A stretch of DNA of 64,000 bases from assembly GCA_021847105.1 (NCBI GenBank), contig JAJZUT010000014.1, forward strand, positions 1 to 64,000. Reading direction: 5' to 3'. Below, in pieces: positions 62,613 to 64,000 of the stretch; the stretch's first letter is position 1; every line of letters starts with the position of its first letter. Both the position numbers and the translations under genes were made by a program. The stretch comes from Pseudomonadota bacterium (lineage in GTDB: Bacteria > Pseudomonadota > Gammaproteobacteria > Steroidobacterales > Steroidobacteraceae). The notes under the pieces are model-generated. The model was not told the origin of the DNA and did not search any database. It saw nothing but the letters and a program-made list of their open reading frames with translations.

Positions 62613-63515
62613 TCACGAGCCGCACGGCCCGCGCGCTGCACTCAGCCGGATGGTGGCGCTGAGGGTGGCGTCGGGCTCGAGCAGGCACAGACCGGTGTGC
62701 TCGGGCGGCTCAGGCCGATTGAGCGCATCCGGCATGTGACTCACCGGCTCGAGGCACACGAACGCCTCGCCCGGCGGCAAGTACAGGTGCAGCCAGCGCA
62801 GCGGCGCTGCGCCGCGCAGGCGCACGCACAGCGACTCCTCGGGCCACTCGAGCTCAGCCAGACCCTGCCACCCGGTGTAGCAGTGATCGATCAGCCGATC
62901 AGCAGGCAGCATCAGTCCCTGCGACCAGTCGCCAAACGAGTTCCCGGGCGCGAGGCATCTCGGCAGACACTGATCATCGGTCAGCCACAGCTGCGCGAGC
63001 GCGGCGCGCAGTCGCATGCGCGGCGAGCGGCGGAAATACGGATGCCAGCCGAGACCGGCCGGCATCGGTTGCGCGGAACGATTCTGTAGCGACAGCGCCA
63101 CCTCGAGACCGCCCGCATCGAGCGAGAGCCGCTGGTGGGCCACGTAGCGCCAGGGCCACTGACCGGGCTCGTGTTCAAACACCAGAGTGACCTGCTGCGC
63201 CTCGAGGCACTCGACGCGCCAGGGCGCTCGCCAACCCTCACCGTGCAACGGATGCGCCTGCCCGGGAGCGTTGCGCGCGAGGTGCACCTCGAACGCGCCG
63301 CAGCGAAAGTGCCCGTGCGCGATGCGGTTGGCGTAGGGCACGAGCGCAAAGGCTGCGCTCGTAAACGGTTCGTCGGCCCCGGGCGGCGCGCGCCGCAGCA
63401 GCGGCACATCCTGAAAGCTGAGGCCCGCCAGCGATGCGCCGAGCGCCGGAAGCACCTCGAGCGCGTAATCACCGTACGTCAATGCGATCAATTCAGGCTC
63501 ACCTGCGTGCATCAC
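62613..63515 (-). CDS. Aldose 1-epimerase (GalM-like)
   Basis: A 300-aa galactose-mutarotase-fold enzyme. ALVPYANRIAHGHF, HPLHGEGWRAPWRV (catalytic His) and HPYFRRSPRMRL (second His) are conserved; the catalytic Glu is expected in VCLEPVSHMPDALN near residue 255. It interconverts the anomers of an aldose taken up by the cell. It converges on the KirBac gene (19-bp gap) and is 48 bp from the partial dehydrogenase gene, on the same strand. Confidence 0.88.
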   Translation of the reverse strand: MMHAGEPELIALTYGDYALEVLPALGASLAGLSFQDVPLLRRAPPGADEPFTSAAFALVPYANRIAHGHFRCGAFEVHLARNAPGQAHPLHGEGWRAPWRVECLEAQQVTLVFEHEPGQWPWRYVAHQRLSLDAGGLEVALSLQNRSAQPMPAGLGWHPYFRRSPRMRLRAALAQLWLTDDQCLPRCLAPGNSFGDWSQGLMLPADRLIDHCYTGWQGLAELEWPEESLCVRLRGAAPLRWLHLYLPPGEAFVCLEPVSHMPDALNRPEPPEHTGLCLLEPDATLSATIRLSAARGPCGS

Positions 63516-63563
63516 GACTCCCCGCCCTCCCGATCAACATCGCCTGCGCATGGCCGGCAGTGC

Positions 63564-64000
63564 TCACGCGTCGCCGCCGAGCGCTGCGGGAATGGACCCA
63601 TTGGCGCCCAGCGCGCGGTAGGCCTCGAGCAGCGCTTGTCCGAACGCGGGTACCGACACGAGGTGCGGAGGAAAAATCTCCCGCACCGCCAGGAATCGCC
63701 CGACATCGCGTTGCGGCTCATCGGTGCATGCCGCCCCGACCCGTAGCAGCTGTTCGGCCTCGGGGTCGATCAACGTCGCGCCGCTACGGGCTCGAGCGAT
63801 CACAAAGCGCATCCAGGCCGCGATCGGCAGCGCCAGGCGCGCCAGGGGCCGGCCCGCGGCGAGCGCCTCCGCGGCCACCGGTAACAAACGCACCGGCAGC
63901 TTCTTCGAGCCGTCCCAGGCGATCTGCGCAAGTTGATGCCGCACGCTGGGGTTGCGCAGACGCTCGAGCGTCGCGGCACGGTACGCGGCCCCATCCATCC
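63564..64000 (-). CDS. Mannitol-dehydrogenase-family oxidoreductase, C-terminal part (cut by right edge)
   Basis: About 145 residues of the C-terminal helical domain of polyol/hexuronate dehydrogenases (mannitol 2-dehydrogenase, fructuronate or tagaturonate reductase). The block RLRNPSVRHQLAQIAWDGSKKLPVRLLPV carries the signature Lys (K in DGSKKLP) and the (N/D)xxxxH pattern. The tail is divergent (LVSVPAFGQALLEAYRALG). The ATG at 63998 is internal, not the start: the full protein is about 480 aa. It fits the sugar-use group with the MFS porter and GalM, but the substrate cannot be told from this part. Confidence 0.85.
   Translation of the reverse strand, partial: MDGAAYRAATLERLRNPSVRHQLAQIAWDGSKKLPVRLLPVAAEALAAGRPLARLALPIAAWMRFVIARARSGATLIDPEAEQLLRVGAACTDEPQRDVGRFLAVREIFPPHLVSVPAFGQALLEAYRALGANGSIPAALGGDA

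Overview
The window is GC-rich, densely coded DNA from a Gram-negative bacterium. The conserved blocks queG / nnr-tsaE-amiC / mutL-miaA-hfq-hflX-purA and pcnB-folK-(dNK)-panB-panC, together with a porin, a TonB receptor and RpoN-type promoters, point to a gammaproteobacterium. I cannot place it more finely from sequence alone.

Left part (1-13.6 kb): a short-chain alcohol/aldehyde regulon. It holds the start of a class III alcohol dehydrogenase (cut by the left edge), three sigma-54 enhancer-binding proteins (EBPs), an outer-membrane porin with a sigma-54 promoter, a NarL-type two-component pair, a TonB-dependent receptor behind a Fur-like palindrome, and an aldehyde dehydrogenase-DUF779 pair behind a textbook sigma-54 promoter. 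The first EBP lacks the GAFTGA loop. Its upstream palindrome has the same form (TGTYCCG-N3-CGGMACA) as the one upstream of the aldehyde dehydrogenase.

13.6-25 kb: membrane and envelope functions. An M48 protease, a NAPE-PLD-like metallo-hydrolase, a GT28-like/GT2 fusion glycosyltransferase, DedA, phosphatidylserine decarboxylase, a membrane-anchored class III aminotransferase, a small Mpo1-like membrane protein and a GT4 glycosyltransferase lie together and may form an undescribed lipid-modifying locus. A GAF hybrid histidine kinase follows.

25-43 kb: housekeeping. The amiC-mutL junction is interrupted by a glycine-rich PEP-CTERM protein with its own sigma-54 promoter and a 19-bp perfect inverted repeat behind it. 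An IS110-family element with a structured, bridge-RNA-like downstream region separates queG from panC. The pcnB-panC operon starts beside a divergent tRNA-Glu(CTC) gene.

43-52 kb: an accessory region directly 3' of the tRNA. It has long non-coding stretches, a class I c-di-GMP riboswitch driving a large Ig-repeat/beta-helix lipoprotein, a cupin, a YkuD_2-type L,D-transpeptidase-like protein, and the decayed remains of a xanthine dehydrogenase-type molybdenum hydroxylase operon.

52-64 kb: mannose-1-phosphate guanylyltransferase, an orphan GroEL without the GGM tail, a HAD phosphatase, a methionine-rich Tat-exported multicopper oxidase with heptamer repeats upstream, and a sugar-use group (MFS sugar porter, LacI regulator with an operator, KirBac channel, aldose 1-epimerase, mannitol-dehydrogenase-family enzyme cut by the right edge).
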